From assembly GCA_029204225.1 (NCBI GenBank), contig CM055106.1, forward strand, positions 43,251,003-43,315,002: DNA of 64,000 nucleotides, written 5' to 3'. Within the stretch, counting starts at the first letter, position 1. Every line of letters begins with the position of its first letter. The notes beneath the pieces are model-generated. The model did not search any database, was not told the DNA's origin, and saw nothing but the letters and a program-made list of their open reading frames with translations. This document shows, piece by piece, positions 11,775 to 24,660 of the stretch. Made by a program: the position numbers and the translations under genes. Source of the stretch: Diphasiastrum complanatum (Eukaryota; Streptophyta; Lycopodiopsida; Lycopodiales; Lycopodiaceae).

Positions 11775-12071
11775 TTGAAGCTTGATTCCACTTGTGTGCA
11801 TTGGAAAGGATGGATAAGAGAAAAATCAATCAACGTTTCAATGTGTCTCTCATCGATTGTACTGAAGAATATAGGAGTTGCATTGTCAAATGTGATTTCC
11901 ATTCCATGTGTTCTTTTGATTAAGAAATGGACAAATGTATCATTGATGTTAAACAACATCGATTTATTGCATGCACAAATTCATACTTATTTTAAGTATC
12001 TAATTAATGCTTATGCTAGAGACAAAAGCATGCATGCTATCAAAGGCTTAGTTTATGGTAAGATGTTTTAA
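11775..12071 (+). CDS. Hypothetical 98-aa ORF, copy 2
   Basis: Inverted copy of the ORF at 5997-6293, same length, beginning MKLDSTCVHWKGWIREK. It differs by roughly a dozen residues, mostly replacements. No recognised family; see copy 1. Confidence 0.22.
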   Translation: MKLDSTCVHWKGWIREKSINVSMCLSSIVLKNIGVALSNVISIPCVLLIKKWTNVSLMLNNIDLLHAQIHTYFKYLINAYARDKSMHAIKGLVYGKMF

Positions 12072-12079
12072 TTCCACCT

Positions 12080-12846
12080 TTTTATAATGGGAATTGTACA
12101 AAAGCAAATTACAAGTTTTTTATTTGGAGATTGTTTTTCTTACTTGCGTTCTACAATATAGGAAAAAGAAATCATACACATCGCAATTATCACCATGGAC
12201 AAGCGTTGTTTTATCTAATATGTGAACTTTCAAATGTTCTTCCTTTGCAATAAGCTATTGTAAAACAGGTATTATGCTAGTGTTCATGAATTTTAGGAAA
12301 TGGATTCCCATATTAAGATGAGTAACAATGTTGATGATTGTTAGCACAAATTTTCAACGTATCAATGCAAGAAAATACAATTATTGCATGCATGTCACCA
12401 ATGATCAGAACATATTGTGCGGAAAGAGATTCATATTTTGATGTTGTTTCAAAGAAAAACATATGGATAGATACTTAAGATATTACATATTAATATGCTT
12501 TATTGAAGCGTTGACGATGGTTGCAGCGCTAGATATTTCAATTTGCTAAGGAGGCAAAAAATTACTCTGATAAAGTTTAACATAAATCCAACCACATTAT
12601 TGTCGTTTAAGTTTTTCAAGGGTGTACAGTACCTATTTCGACTCTCTAAGTGTCTTAATTTTACGTTACAATTCTCGGTTTAATTCCTTGTCGGCTCATT
12701 GCCATCTCTATTCACATCAATACTATAGTAGTCTCTTGACCGCTAGTAGATGCAACTAGTAACTATCATTGTGTACTCAAATAAAAATCTCACACACAGT
12801 GACAGGCTGAGAATTAGAGGTGAAATGTAGTTGATTCACCACCCAA
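12080..12846 (-). repeat. GRP 3' flank, inverted copy
   Basis: Reverse complement of 5172-5996. It carries a single copy of the 31-bp unit that is tandemly doubled at 5614-5675 and 32688-32749. No gene seen. Confidence 0.6.
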
Positions 12847-13149
12847 TCAGTGTCCATTTCTGGGAGCAATAATAATTTCCATTTTCTTTTCCTCTCCTTC
12901 TACCTTTGCCAGCATCATGCCCCGCATCTTCTTCTTTTGTAGGGGCGGAATTTTCATTTCCTTTTTTGCCACCACTACCGTTACCGTCTCCTTTTCCAGT
13001 AACAGTATTTCCATTTTCGTTTCCCCTTGAGCCACCGCCTCGTGCTCTATTTCCTTGACCACTGCTACCTTTAGAACCACCTGTAGCACCACTACCAATA
13101 TGTCCACCTCCAGCTCCACCGCCTTGCCCAACAGCACCTTCGCCACCTT
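12847..13149 (-). pseudogene. GRP 3'-end fragment
   Basis: Minus-strand match to the last ~280 bp of GRP (GGEGAVGQGGGAGGGHIGSG through the Gly/Lys-rich end). The first two thirds of the gene are missing: at 13149-13151 the sequence jumps to repeat U2. The normal stop is also lost (TAT TAT in place of TAA TAT after the last Asn). A broken remnant. Confidence 0.8.
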
Positions 13150-13985
13150 TTAATGGAATTAACTCTTGCCAAACTCATTGATAAAAAAACCATTATATTT
13201 GGAATGCTCAATAGGACTGGTTGGAAGAGAGGTGCTGATATTTCTGTTGAAATCTTAGAGTTTTCCATCAAAAAATTAGTCTAATCATCAGGTTTCCAAA
13301 TTTGGAAAAAACTTTTATCATCAACACATTGATTTCAACTCGAAAATGGGTATAATACTTAAGGTAAACTTTGGACTGGCAATTATGTTCTCGATCGTTC
13401 TTGAACACATTTTGAATCAGTCATTGCTCATTGTTAGAATGCATGGCTTCTTTACCTCTCAATAGGTGTTGTATGGTGTTTTTTTGATATGTGTAAAGCT
13501 AAAATCCAAGGAGAGAAATCTTGGGTGTGGACATTTCCTACCGACCCTTTTTGAAGCAGTGATTGATTAGAGGCTTAAAGGTTTCTTAATGCACACAATA
13601 AACATTATATATTGAGTGAAAATGACTATTAAAGTTGATTTAGAATCAGATTCATAATATGTCTTTAGACAAAAAAATTTCGACTTGCTAAATGTAGAGC
13701 AAAATTCTAGAAGCTCCAACTCAAGTTCAACATGTAGTTACTCTAATATTTGAAAATGTCAACCGTCCAAAAAGTTGGGATTTTTCTGGATACTTTTCCA
13801 TCGAAACTTAGAATAAATGAAAGATTGTGGTCAATCTAATATGAGATCAAATCTCTTGAAATATGGAGCCATCTCCAATATTATAGAAACTTGTGAATGA
13901 AGGGTCCACCCACCTTGTGTTGTCTTGTTACTCGTAGAAATTTTAAAAAAGATATTTCACAATCAAAATCTTGCATAGACCTCCA
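13150..13985 (-). repeat. Repeat unit U2, inverted copy
   Basis: Reverse complement of about 1740-2590. With the GRP fragment and 3' flank it forms the right arm of the inverted repeat centred near 9.03 kb. Non-coding. Confidence 0.75.
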
Positions 13986-13989
13986 GGCA

Positions 13990-14256
13990 TTTATCAAATA
14001 AAACACGCACATGCACACGCACACGCACACGCCCACACCCACACACCACGACATTGACATGTATGTATATATACAAATACCCACATATGTACATGCACAT
14101 GTGTACATATGTGGGTGTGTTTATACATACATACATATAAATGTGTTGGTGTGTGTGTGGACATATGTGGGTGTGTTTATACATACATACATATAAATGT
14201 GTTGGTGTGTGTGTGTGTGTACATATGTGGGTGTGTTTATACATACATACATATAA

Positions 14257-14288
<32 letters not shown>

Positions 14289-14350
14289 ATATGTACATAT
14301 GTGGGTGTCTGTATATGTACATACATATAAATGTGTGTGTGTGTGTTTGT
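13990..14350. repeat. GT/CA minisatellite array
   Basis: At least four imperfect units of about 60 bp, each with ACATATGTGGGTGTGTTTATACATACATACATATAAATGTG followed by a (GT)n run of varying length. It is the longest version of this tract in the window. Long frames across it (Cys/Val/Tyr/Thr/His only) are artefacts. Confidence 0.9.
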
Positions 14351-14636
14351 AAAAAAGGGTATATATACCTGACTTCAAAGTTTAGAAAGGTCATATCACA
14401 CCTCTATATATATTTAACTACGGCTTTGAAGTGTAGAAAGGTGATATGTCAAACTAAAAGAGTCAATCACTCTTCTTTCCCTAATATATCACTATCATCA
14501 ATGATGGATAGATAAGAAAGTGTCTTTGGAGTCATTAAATCATTGTGCTTTGGATAAGACAAATCGATGCCCCTTCACAATAGCTTCTTTTTTCAAAAAA
14601 TTAATTTATATGTAATTCTCAACTCTCAATAACAGC
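14351..14636 (+). repeat. Short repeat next to the GT array, no gene
   Basis: Matches 52800-53070 and, inverted, 27640-27890. It ends abruptly in CTCTCAATAACAGCACCTTCGAGTG, where copia sequence begins. Confidence 0.6.
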
Positions 14637-15054
14637 ACCTTCGAGTGTTTGACTATCTTGGTTATGTGCAGATTCCTTCTGATATGAGAAAGAGGCTTGA
14701 CCCTATCAGCTGCAGGAGTATATTCATTGGATACTCAACATCACACAAAGCTTGTTGAATCTATGATGTTGAGTCAAGCCACATCTTAGTCAGCAGTCTA
14801 GATGTTGTGTTCCTGGAAGACAAATTTTACGACTTCAAGTAGAAGTAGCCGATGCAAGAATTAGTTCCAACAACTCCCATCACCATCGACAGGCCTCGAC
14901 CTATGACTATTCCGACAATCAAAGATACCCATGTCACACAACAAGGAGAATCATCATCTCAGCAACTGACTTTTGTTCGAAGATCTGCCCAACGTCGACA
15001 ATGTTGGCTGATATCTTGACTAAAGGGCTGAGAAGGGCCCCTTATCCAATGTGA
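14637..15054 (+). pseudogene. Copia central region fused to RNase H end (COPIA-A, internal deletion)
   Basis: 14637-15000 encodes the region between integrase and RT (LRVFGYLGYVQIPSDMRKRLDP, SIFIGYSTSHKAC, DVVFLEDKFYDFK). At about 15001 it jumps to the last 17 codons of RNase H (MLADILTKGLRRAPYPM-stop). The entire RT and most of RNase H are deleted. A stop after HKAC and frameshifts confirm decay. Confidence 0.8.
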
Positions 15055-15940
15055 AATTCAAATTTGAGATTTATTATTATTATTATTTGAACAACCCTTT
15101 GCACATAAGATTGTTCAGTTTATGCAACCTTCATCATGAAGGTTGTGTTAAAATGAAGATTCTTTGTCCCATCACATTGAATCCATAAAGGCACCTTAGA
15201 CTATTGATAAAAACTAACAGTCTGATTTCATGTTTGGCCTACTTGAGGAAGAATTTGACTTTTTGACCTCACCACAAGTTTTATGGCTTGAACTTTTGAA
15301 GTTTGTTGTGTTTAGGACACCTCCTCAGTTTTCCTTTGATAGACTACATCTTTGAGAGTATGTTGAGTTTTGAACCATAATGTCAACTAAAGCTTTCAAC
15401 TCAGATGTTGTCTTCTAAACTCCTATGACTACTAAACGTTTTCTTTGACTATAATAGTTAATCCATTCAATAAAGTGACACATTGACAACAACAACAACA
15501 ATAACACATTGATTAAGTTTTCTTGATTTGTTGAGAATGTAGCTATCATTATTTAAAAAAATTAAAATTCATGAATACTTCATTGTAAGTTAGCATACAT
15601 GTAGCTTTTTCCAAGAATTGTGCAAAAAATAGACCACTCAGGAAGATAGAACTTCACAATTTCAAAATTTTCTATGGTTTCTTAAGATGTTATGTTGAGC
15701 TACATGAGGTCCATTTTCTCCAAAGATTAAGGTTTAAAATCTTAAATATATATATCACTAGTCATAATGCCAAGTGTTTAGTTTTCCTTTTATTATGGAG
15801 GCAACTCCACGAGCAGAAATGTCATATAAAATTTGAAGCAGATTTTTGTGAGCCTTCTTACCACAACTCTTATTTGGACATCTAGTAAAGAATTGACACA
15901 AAACATGGAATTTTTTTACATGTGCACGGTAATATGTCCT
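15055..15940 (+). repeat. Downstream flank of COPIA-A RNase H
   Basis: Begins with a TTATTATTATTATT run and the AACCTTCATCATGAAGGTT perfect inverted repeat (15126-15144). Repeated at 18754-19670, 20481-21342 (inverted) and 59346-60240. No LTR-A follows RNase H in any copy, so the 3' LTR of COPIA-A was lost or lies elsewhere. No ORF of note. Confidence 0.6.
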
Positions 15941-17364
15941 CATTAGCTGCCACATGCAAATTCACTTAGCAAAAAAATCTAGAAAAACAAGGTTAAAAAA
16001 ATGCAAAAGCAATAATTTGCATGTGGTAATCTATCCTCATTTGATGCCACATGCAAATTCACTTAGTAGAAAATCCAGAAAACAAGGTTAGAAAAATGCG
16101 AAAGCAATTATTTGCGTTTGGCCATTATGTAGAAAAGACAATAAAACAACTACTGACAATGCCTTGGAAGAAATTAATAATGAAATCTACTCAATTTTCT
16201 AAGAAATGCAAGATGTTTGTAAACAACAATAGGACATTAATCCAGCTCATATGATGACGAAGCAAGAGATAAAGATGATGTCGCCATCACCCTCACTCAT
16301 GATAATGTCTGATCATGTTGATGTTGTTCAGGAGGAAACTGAAGATGAAAAGATAGAGGAAGCCATGAAAGTACAAGCCCTAGATTCTGTACATAGATGT
16401 TAAGAAAAAAAAAAGGATCTAATCGAAGTAAGAGAAGATGATTTGATTGACACTGAGGATGATTTTGATGATGTAGCGAATCATATTTTGTAAAGCTAAT
16501 CAAAACTTTCAAACGTACTATGGTTTTTCCACTATTGTTGGTTCAAGTGAGATAAGTTTAGAACTTCAAATGCTTCTGTTTGTATGTGTTCTTTGTAGGA
16601 GGTGACAATGACTTAAGGGTGTTCTCCTGCAATAGTAGTGTTTGGTTTTTGGCTAAGACATGAAGTACATCTAGTGTGAATTCTACACCAAAGATAGCTA
16701 GCGAGTGTGATTCTCGTGTACTATTCATCAAATAAAAAGAGTTCATGTGTCATTCTTTTGTGACATTGGCTCCTACTCCTCAACATACTCTTGTGTCTTA
16801 GTTGTCTCTACTTGGTCTCGTAGTTCAAAATCTTCAATTGTTTTGGTAAATTTGTTGACAATGTATTTGTATTGTTTCTGAAAGTGTCTTTTGTAGGTGT
16901 ATACAAAATCTCTTTCATATATTGGATGAAGAATTAATGGACTTGTCAAAGATGTGTCCTGAGGGCTACGTTATTGATCATGGGAGACGATTATCTAAGA
17001 TTGTGAATACTAAAAAGTGAATATCTTAAATATTGATTGTGATTATTGTGAATACTGATCATAAATACTTGTGAATATATATTGATCATAAATACTTGTG
17101 AATATTGACCGTAAATAATTGTGAATATTGAGTATACTAAAATATCTGAATACTAATCATGATTATTGTAAATACTATTCGTGAATATTCTTGAATCCTT
17201 GTCAACTTTAGAATTCCAAATGATAGAGTTATTTTATGATCAAAATATTAAACCCATTGTAGGAAACATTCATCAAATGTAGGTCACCTATTTGTTAGGA
17301 AAAGCGTTTCGTACACAATTGTTAGTCTTTTTTTCCAATATGCAATCTTAGTTCTATGATTATA
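15941..17364 (+). repeat. Repeat D, plus-strand copy
   Basis: About 1.4 kb, repeated inverted at 19671-20480, 36061-37495 and 37956-38762 and direct at 60241-61295. It starts with short repeats of CACATGCAAATTCACTTAG and holds scattered open stretches (EEINNEI, MKVQALDSVHR, acidic DDLIDTEDDFDD-type). These look like remains of a coding region but I cannot name the family. The right end has the AT-rich minisatellite below. Confidence 0.55.
17028..17210. repeat. AT-rich minisatellite in repeat D
   Basis: Degenerate tandem units of about 22-27 bp around TTGTGAATATTGATCATAAATAC, roughly six to seven copies. The inverted counterpart is at about 36218-36400. Confidence 0.7.
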
Positions 17365-17395
17365 TTCCGGAGAGTCCAAATATGTCGCAGCTACC
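17365..17395 (+). pseudogene. RNase H sliver before LTR-B
   Basis: Thirty-one bases encoding ESKYVAAT-like residues of COPIA-A RNase H, continuing at 18473 after the inserted LTR-B. It joins repeat D directly, so everything 5' of it is deleted. Confidence 0.65.
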
Positions 17396-18472
<1,077 letters not shown>

Positions 18473-18753
18473 CTTCCTCTGTAGTAAAGGAAATCATCTG
18501 GCTTAGAAGATTGCTTCAGGATCTAATGATCCCTCAATACAATCCGACTATACTCTATTGCGACATTCAGAGCTGTATTGCTCTATCTCTAAACCCACAA
18601 ACTCACTCCAGAACTAAGCACATCGAAGTTCAATTTTATTTTCTTAGAGAGAAAGTTCTGAACAAGGCTGTCAAATTAAGTTACTGTCCGACTGACAGTA
18701 TGTTGGCTGATATCTTGACTAAAGGGCTGAGAAGGGCCCCTTATCCAATGTGA
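18473..18753 (+). pseudogene. Copia RNase H C-terminal part (COPIA-A)
   Basis: Open frame with the classic copia RNase H end: SSVVKEIIWLRRLL, YCDIQSCIALSLNPQTHSRTKHIE, REKVLNKAVKLSYCPTDSMLADILTKGL, stop at 18751. It is the best-preserved copy of this region, but its N-terminal half is separated by LTR-B. Confidence 0.8.
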
Positions 18754-19670
18754 AATTCAAATTTGAGATTTAAGATTATTATTATTTGAACAAGCCTTTG
18801 CACATAAGATTGTTCAATATATGCAACCTTCATCAAGAAGGTTGTGTTAAAATGATAATTCTTTGTCCCGTCATATTGAATCCATAAAGGGACCTGAGGC
18901 TATTGATAAAAACTAACAGTCCGATTTCATGTTTGGCCTACTTGAGGAAGAATTTGACTTCTGACCTCACCAGAACTTTAATGGCTTGAACTTTTGAAGT
19001 TTGTTGTGTTTAGGACACCTACCTCAGTTTTCCTTTTATGTACCACATCTTTGAGAGTATGTTGAGTTTTGAACCATAATGTCAACTGAACCTTTAGATG
19101 TTGTCTTCTAAAATCCTATGACTGATAAACATTTTCTTTGACTATATTAGTTAGCCCATTCAATAAAGTGACACATTGACAACGACAACAACAATAACAC
19201 ATTGATTAAGTTTTCTTGATTTGTTGAGAATGTAGCTATCATTATTTAAAAAAAATAAAATTCATGAATACTTCAGGAAGTTAGCATACATGTATCTTTT
19301 TCCAAGAATTGTGCAAAAAATAGACCACTCAAGAAGATAGAACTTCACAATTTCAAAATTTTCTATGGTCTCTTGAAATGTTATGTTGAGCTACATGAGG
19401 TCCATTTTCTCCAAAGATTAAGGTTTAAAATCTTAAATATATATATCACTAGTCATAATGCCAAGTGTTTAGTTTTCCTTTTATTATGGAGGCAACTCCA
19501 CGAGCAGAAATGTCATATAAAATTTGAAGCAGATTTTTGTGAGCCTTCCCACCACAACTCTTATGTGGACATCCAGTGAAGAATTGACACATAACATGGA
19601 AATTCGTGTGCATGTAGAGAGACAATGTATGGGTGCCACATGCCACATGCACATTGGCCAAATGCAAATA
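18754..19670 (+). repeat. Downstream flank of COPIA-A RNase H, second plus copy
   Basis: Same as 15055-15940 with minor indels (TTAAGATTATTATTATT run; imperfect AACCTTCATCAAGAAGGTT). Just before 19670 it contains GCCACATGCCACATGCACATTGGCCAAATGC and then switches to inverted repeat D. Confidence 0.6.
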
Positions 19671-20480
19671 TACTTCATGACGTAGCCAAAAGCCAAACAC
19701 TAATATTGCAGGAGAACACCCTTAAGTCATTGTCACCTCCTACAAAGAACACATACAAACAGAAGCATTTGATGTTCTAAACTTATCTCACTTGGACCAA
19801 CAATAGTGGAAAAACCATAGTATGTTTGAGATTTTTGATTAGCTTTACAAAATATGATTTGCTACATCATCAAAATCATCCTCAGTGTCAATCAAATCAT
19901 CTTCTCTTACTTCGATTAGATCCTTTTTTTTTCTTAAGATCTATGTACAGAATCTAGGGCTTGTACTTTCATGGCTTCCTCTATCTTTTCATCTTCACTT
20001 TCCTCCCGAACAACATCAACTTGATTAGAAATTATCATGAGTGAGGGTGCTGGCGACACCATCTTTATCTCTTGCTTCGTCATCATATGAGCTGGATTAA
20101 CATCCTATTGTTGATTACAAACATCTTGAATTTCTTAAAAAAATGAGCTGATTTCATTATTAATTTCTTTGAAGGCATTATCGACAGTTGTTTTAATGTC
20201 TTTTCTACATAATGGCCAAATGCAAATAATTGCTTTCGCATTTTTTTAACCTTGTTTTTTGGATTATCTACTAAGTGAATTTGCATGTGGCAGCTAATGA
20301 GGATAGATTACCACATGCAAATTATTGCTTTTGCAATTCTTTTAACCTTGTTTTTCTAGATTTTTGTGCTAAGTGAATCTGCATGTGGTAGATAATGTGG
20401 CCATATTACTGCACACATGCAATTTTTTCTAGAATGTGCATGTGGCATGTGGCACCCATACATTGGCTCTCTAGATGCAC
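19671..20480 (-). repeat. Repeat D, inverted copy; outer end of the left palindrome arm
   Basis: Reverse complement of 60241-61020. Homology to the right arm begins at about 19670, defining the outer end of the large palindrome. The CACATGCAAATT short repeats lie at 20275-20335. Confidence 0.6.
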
Positions 20481-21342
20481 ATGAATTTACATGTTTTGTG
20501 TCAAATCTTTACTAGATGTCCACATAAGAGTTGTGGTGGGAAGGCTCACAAAAATCTGCTTCAAATTTTATATGAGATTTTTGCTCGTGGAGTTGCCTCC
20601 ATAATAAAAGGAAAACTAAACACTTGGCATTATGACTAGTGATATATATATTTAAGATTTAAAACCTTAATCTTTGGAGAAAATGGACCTCATGTAGCTC
20701 AACATAACATCTTAAGAAACCATAGAAAATTTTGAAATTGTGAAGTTCTATCTTCCTGAGTGGTCTATTTTTTGCACAATTCTTGGAAAAAGCTACATGT
20801 ATGCTAACTTACAATGAAGTATTCATGAATTTTAATTTTTTTAAATAATGATAGCTACATTCTCAACAAATCAAGAAAACTTAATCAATGTGTTATTGTT
20901 GTTGCTGTTGTCAATGTGTCACTTTATTGAATGGATTAACTATTATAGTCAAAGAAAACGTTTAGTAGTCATAGGATTTTAGAAGACAACATCTGAGTTG
21001 AAAGCTTTAGTTGACATTATGGTTCAAAACTCAACATACTCTCAAAGATGTAGTCTATCAAAGGAAAACTGAGGAGGTGTCCTAAACACAACAAACTTCA
21101 AAAGTTCAAGCCATAAAACTTGTGGTGAGGTCAAAAAGTCAAATTCTTCTTCAAATAGGACAACCATAAAATCGGACTGTTAGTTTTTATCAATAGTCTC
21201 AGGTCCCTTTATGGACTCAATGTGACGGGACAAAGAATCTTCATTTTAACACAACCTTCATGATGAAGGTTGCATAAATTGAACAATCTTATGTGCAAAG
21301 GGTTGTTCAAATAATAATAATAATAAATCTCAAATTCGAATT
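20481..21342 (-). repeat. Downstream flank of COPIA-A RNase H, inverted
   Basis: Reverse complement of 59346-60240. With 18754-19670 it places two copies of this flank head to head around repeat D. No gene. Confidence 0.6.
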
Positions 21343-21527
21343 TCACATTGGATAAGGGCCTCTTCTCAGCCCTTTAGTCAAGATATCAGCCAACATACTG
21401 TCAGTCGGACAATAACTTAACTTAATCTCAGAGAAAATGAATTTTAACTTCGATGTGCTTAGTTCTGGAGTGAGTTTGTGGGTTCAGAGATAAGCAATAC
21501 AGCTCTGAATGTCGCAATAGAGTCTAG
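21343..21527 (-). pseudogene. RNase H end (COPIA-A), left palindrome arm
   Basis: Minus-strand RNase H C-terminus with a deletion relative to 18473-18753 (the segment around the LRE-K turn is shortened). The homologous right-arm piece is 59161-59345 with the same deletion and the same junction to a truncated LTR-B. Confidence 0.7.
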
Positions 21528-22088
21528 TTTCATGTGTATATACATAACAACAATTCACGAGTATATGTAAGAGGGGACTATGATGAACACACGTGCAAGT
21601 GGAGAAGAGTGAATCAGAGTTCTTGCGTGGACCCCATTGTGTCTTAACTATTTCATTCCATAGAATCAGAGATATATGAGAGAGTTAAAGTCATTCAAAA
21701 AATAGAGATACTTATGAAATTTGTAACTAGCCAAGTAAAACCATTCTTGGACACAAGATCGTGATCTGATCGTTGTATTTACAATAGCCTAATTCAAATT
21801 CTCTATATTCTTATGTGTATTCTACTACGAATGCTTTCTGATAATTTTCTTTCTCAATTGACACTCACTCAATTCGGAATGTCTAATCTCGAAGGAAGCA
21901 TGGTTGTCTCAGACACCTAATTGTTTTCTGCTCCCTTCATGGTTGTCTTTGACACCTACCAGACATTCCTCCATTTGATCTAAGTCAATGTTGATGCTAT
22001 AGTTTGGTAAAGCTGATCATGTTAAAGTTCTCTATGTTGGAGTTGTGTTTCTAATTTCGCACTTAATTTCTTCGAGAGCTCTCCAACA
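21528..22088 (+). mobile_element. LTR-B, truncated (left arm)
   Basis: Retains the downstream ~560 bp of LTR-B, ending CTCCAACA at 22088. The first half, including the microsatellite, is missing. The breakpoint is the same as at 59160 in the right arm, so the deletion preceded formation of the palindrome. Confidence 0.7.
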
Positions 22089-23260
22089 AGTAGTTGCGAC
22101 ATATTTGGACTCTGTGGAAGACAAAGAAATGCATTTCTGCTTTCGACTATTCCATGAAATGGGTCCTCCTACTAGACAGCGAAGCTAGCCAGACGTGGAA
22201 CTTTGTGTGTCCACATTACCGGCCCAATCAAAGCCGGAATAAGAAGGTAATGTTAGAGTGTCCTCTTAGTTTTCATTATAACATAGACGCTTGAATGTAT
22301 CTTAATACTCTTAGTAGAGCTTGTGCCAATGTGCTAACTGCATAGGCAAGATCGGGTCGTGTGCAAACCATGGCATACATGATCGATTCAACTATCGATT
22401 GATAGGGGTATTTGCACATCTCCTTCTTCTCTGCTTTAGTCGTTGGCACATGTCCTTCGATAGTTTGAATCCAAGATGCATATGTGCAGTCTATCGACTT
22501 GTAGTTTTCCATGCCATATCTGTAGAGTACATTGGTTAGACACCTTTCTTGGCTTATTGTGATACTTATGTTTACTCTTTCTTTGGTTATCTCGATTCCA
22601 AGAAGGTAATGTATACGGCTTGAATCGGTCATTTTGAATTCCTTCCACAATAGCAACTTTGTCTCATGAAGTAACTGATTCAAATTGTTGATGATCAAAG
22701 AGTCATCAAAATATAGAGCTATTATGACATAGCTTGAGCCTCTGTGTTTGAGATAAATATTAGAGTCAGCAGATTTAGGAATGAAGTCGTGCTGCAACAA
22801 GGATCGATTGATTCTATTGAACCAGGCCCTGGGAGTTTGCTTTAGCCCATAGAGAGCTTTTTGCAACTTACACACTTTGAGTTGCTAGATGTAGATATCT
22901 TCTTATATGTATCCATTCAGAAAAGCAGTCTGAACATCCATCTGGTGAACTTCTAGATCTTCGGCATCTGTGATAGCAAGTAAAGACCGAATTGACTGAA
23001 GTCTTACAACTGGACTGAAAGTCCATGTGTAGTCAATTACATAGGTTTGTTCATATCCTTTCACGACTAGTCGAGCTTTCCATTTGTCTATCAAACCATG
23101 TGGATTGAGCTTGAACCTGAAGATCCACTTAGTGTCGATAATCTTTGCATTAGGAGGAGCTTCAACAAGACACCATGTCTTGCTCTTCATCAGAAAATTA
23201 TACATGCATGACAGTGTGTCAGTTGTCTGCATTCGAATTTGACAATGCTTCTACTACTAA
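22089..23260 (-). pseudogene. Copia reverse transcriptase (COPIA-A), left arm
   Basis: Minus-strand reading covers copia RT in order: DTKWIFRFKLNPHG, KARLVVKGYEQT, VHQMDVQTAFLNGYI (first catalytic Asp), KLQKALYGLKQTPRAWF, the YFDD active-site box (IALYFDDSLII), HYLLGIEITKERV, then MVCTRPDLAYAV. RT would copy element RNA into DNA. A stop after NGYI and frameshifts near the 'KSIDCTYAS' region break the frame into pieces 23232-22903 and 22875-22276. The catalytic motifs themselves are intact here, unlike the integrase. Confidence 0.85.
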
Positions 23261-23718
23261 GGTAGGTCCGTCATAACTGATGAATGCCTAAGGGATGTAA
23301 CGATCAAGCTCTTGTCGACGTTGGGCAGATCTTCGAACAAAAGTCAGTTGCTGAGATGATGATTCTCCTTGTTGTGCGACATAGGTATCTTCAATTGTCG
23401 GAACAGTTGTAGGTCGAGGCCTTTCGATGGTGATGGGAGTTGTTGGAACTAATTCTTGCATTGGCTGCTTCTACTTGAAGTCGTAGAATTTGTCTTCAAG
23501 GAAAACAACATCTAGACTGCTGACTGAGATGCGGCTTGACTCAACATCATAGATTCGACAAGCTTTGTGTGATGTCGAGTATCCAATGAAGATACTCCTG
23601 CAGCTGAAAGGGTCAAGCCTCTTTCTCAAATCAGAAGGAATCTACACATAACCAAGATAGCCAAACACGCGAAGGTGCTTTAGACTTGGTTTGTAGGCAT
23701 GGAAGATTTTGAAGTAAG
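23261..23718 (-). pseudogene. Copia region between integrase and RT, left arm
   Basis: Minus-strand remains of YKPSLKHLRVFG, FIGYSTSHKAC, DVVFLEDKFYDF, then a linker with PTTPITIERPRP and SAQRRQELD. It is interrupted at 23718/23719 by LTR-C exactly where the right arm (56968/56969) and middle copy (42594/42595) are interrupted. Confidence 0.75.
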
Positions 23719-24660
23719 TGTAGAACACCTCAATAGACAGGTGTCAGTTCTACCAACAAAGTGCACAACAGTACTCAAATTCACAAAGGTTAAAGAAACT
23801 CAAAACTCGAACGATTCGATTCGCGAAATTGAGAAGCTTGAACATGAACTCGAACAAATAGTTGTTGTGAAACTATCGTGAACAATTTCTTGTTCAAACT
23901 TTAAGCTCAAAGCTCGAAATTATCACAAACTCAAACTATTCGCGAATTTGACTCGAAAGATCAAGAAGACTGTCGCGAAGCAGAAACTGTCAAAGATACT
24001 GTCGCGAACAAAATATTGTCATGAATCTTTTGTGAAGAGCAAATCTGTCATGAATAGAAAATCATTCAAGAATCTTTCGCGAATCTTTCGAAAATCTTTC
24101 GACTCTAAGAAACCAAAACGGTGTTGAATATCAACCGTCAAAACGAATGGATTCTGTTACAGAAGGAAAAAGGCCAAAGGACATATCTTGTAACCATGTC
24201 TCAAAAGAAGACTGTTGCGAAGCAGAAACTGTCAAAGATATATCGTGAACAAAATATTGTCACAAATCTTTCGAGAACAGCAAATCTGTCATGAACAAAG
24301 AATCTTTCAAGAATCTTTTGAGAATCTATCGTGAATCTTTCAAGAATCTTTTGACTCTAAGAAATCAGAATGTTGCTGAATATTTTTGAGAATCTTTCAA
24401 GAATCTTTCGATTCAAAATGTATATCGATGCATACTCAGAATTATAAAAATTTGTTTTTTGATGAAAGTTTTAGTCGTTTATCTGATTATCTAATTGTTT
24501 ATCACATAGTCTATCACATTCACGCATAATTCAATCATAATAGAACTACTCTATTGATACATAGATCTAATTCAGGCATGATTAAAACGCTGATATTGGT
24601 GTGATTTATTCAACCTCTAATTGTGTTCTCTGAGGAAGAATTCGCAAAACTTTTCCTACA
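23719..24660 (+). mobile_element. LTR-C solo LTR (left arm)
   Basis: 942 bp from TGTAGAACACC to CTTTTCCTACA. Flanks GTAAG and GGAAG match at four of five bases, consistent with an old target-site duplication. The region 24040-24420 is built of degenerate tandem units of the type GAATCTTTCAAGAATCTTTCGA. The TATA segment present at 411-418 is deleted in this copy. Confidence 0.65.

Noticed and set aside
12847-13146. 99-aa frame rich in Val/Glu/Lys opposite repeat U2, also at 31959-32258, 37755-37958 and 61284-61487
   Set aside because: It is a shifted frame of the glycine-rich coding repeat (GGT GGX read one base off), not an independent gene.
17028-17210. Possible origin or scaffold attachment site because of AT-rich repeats
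   Set aside because: Only composition supports it; described as a minisatellite instead.
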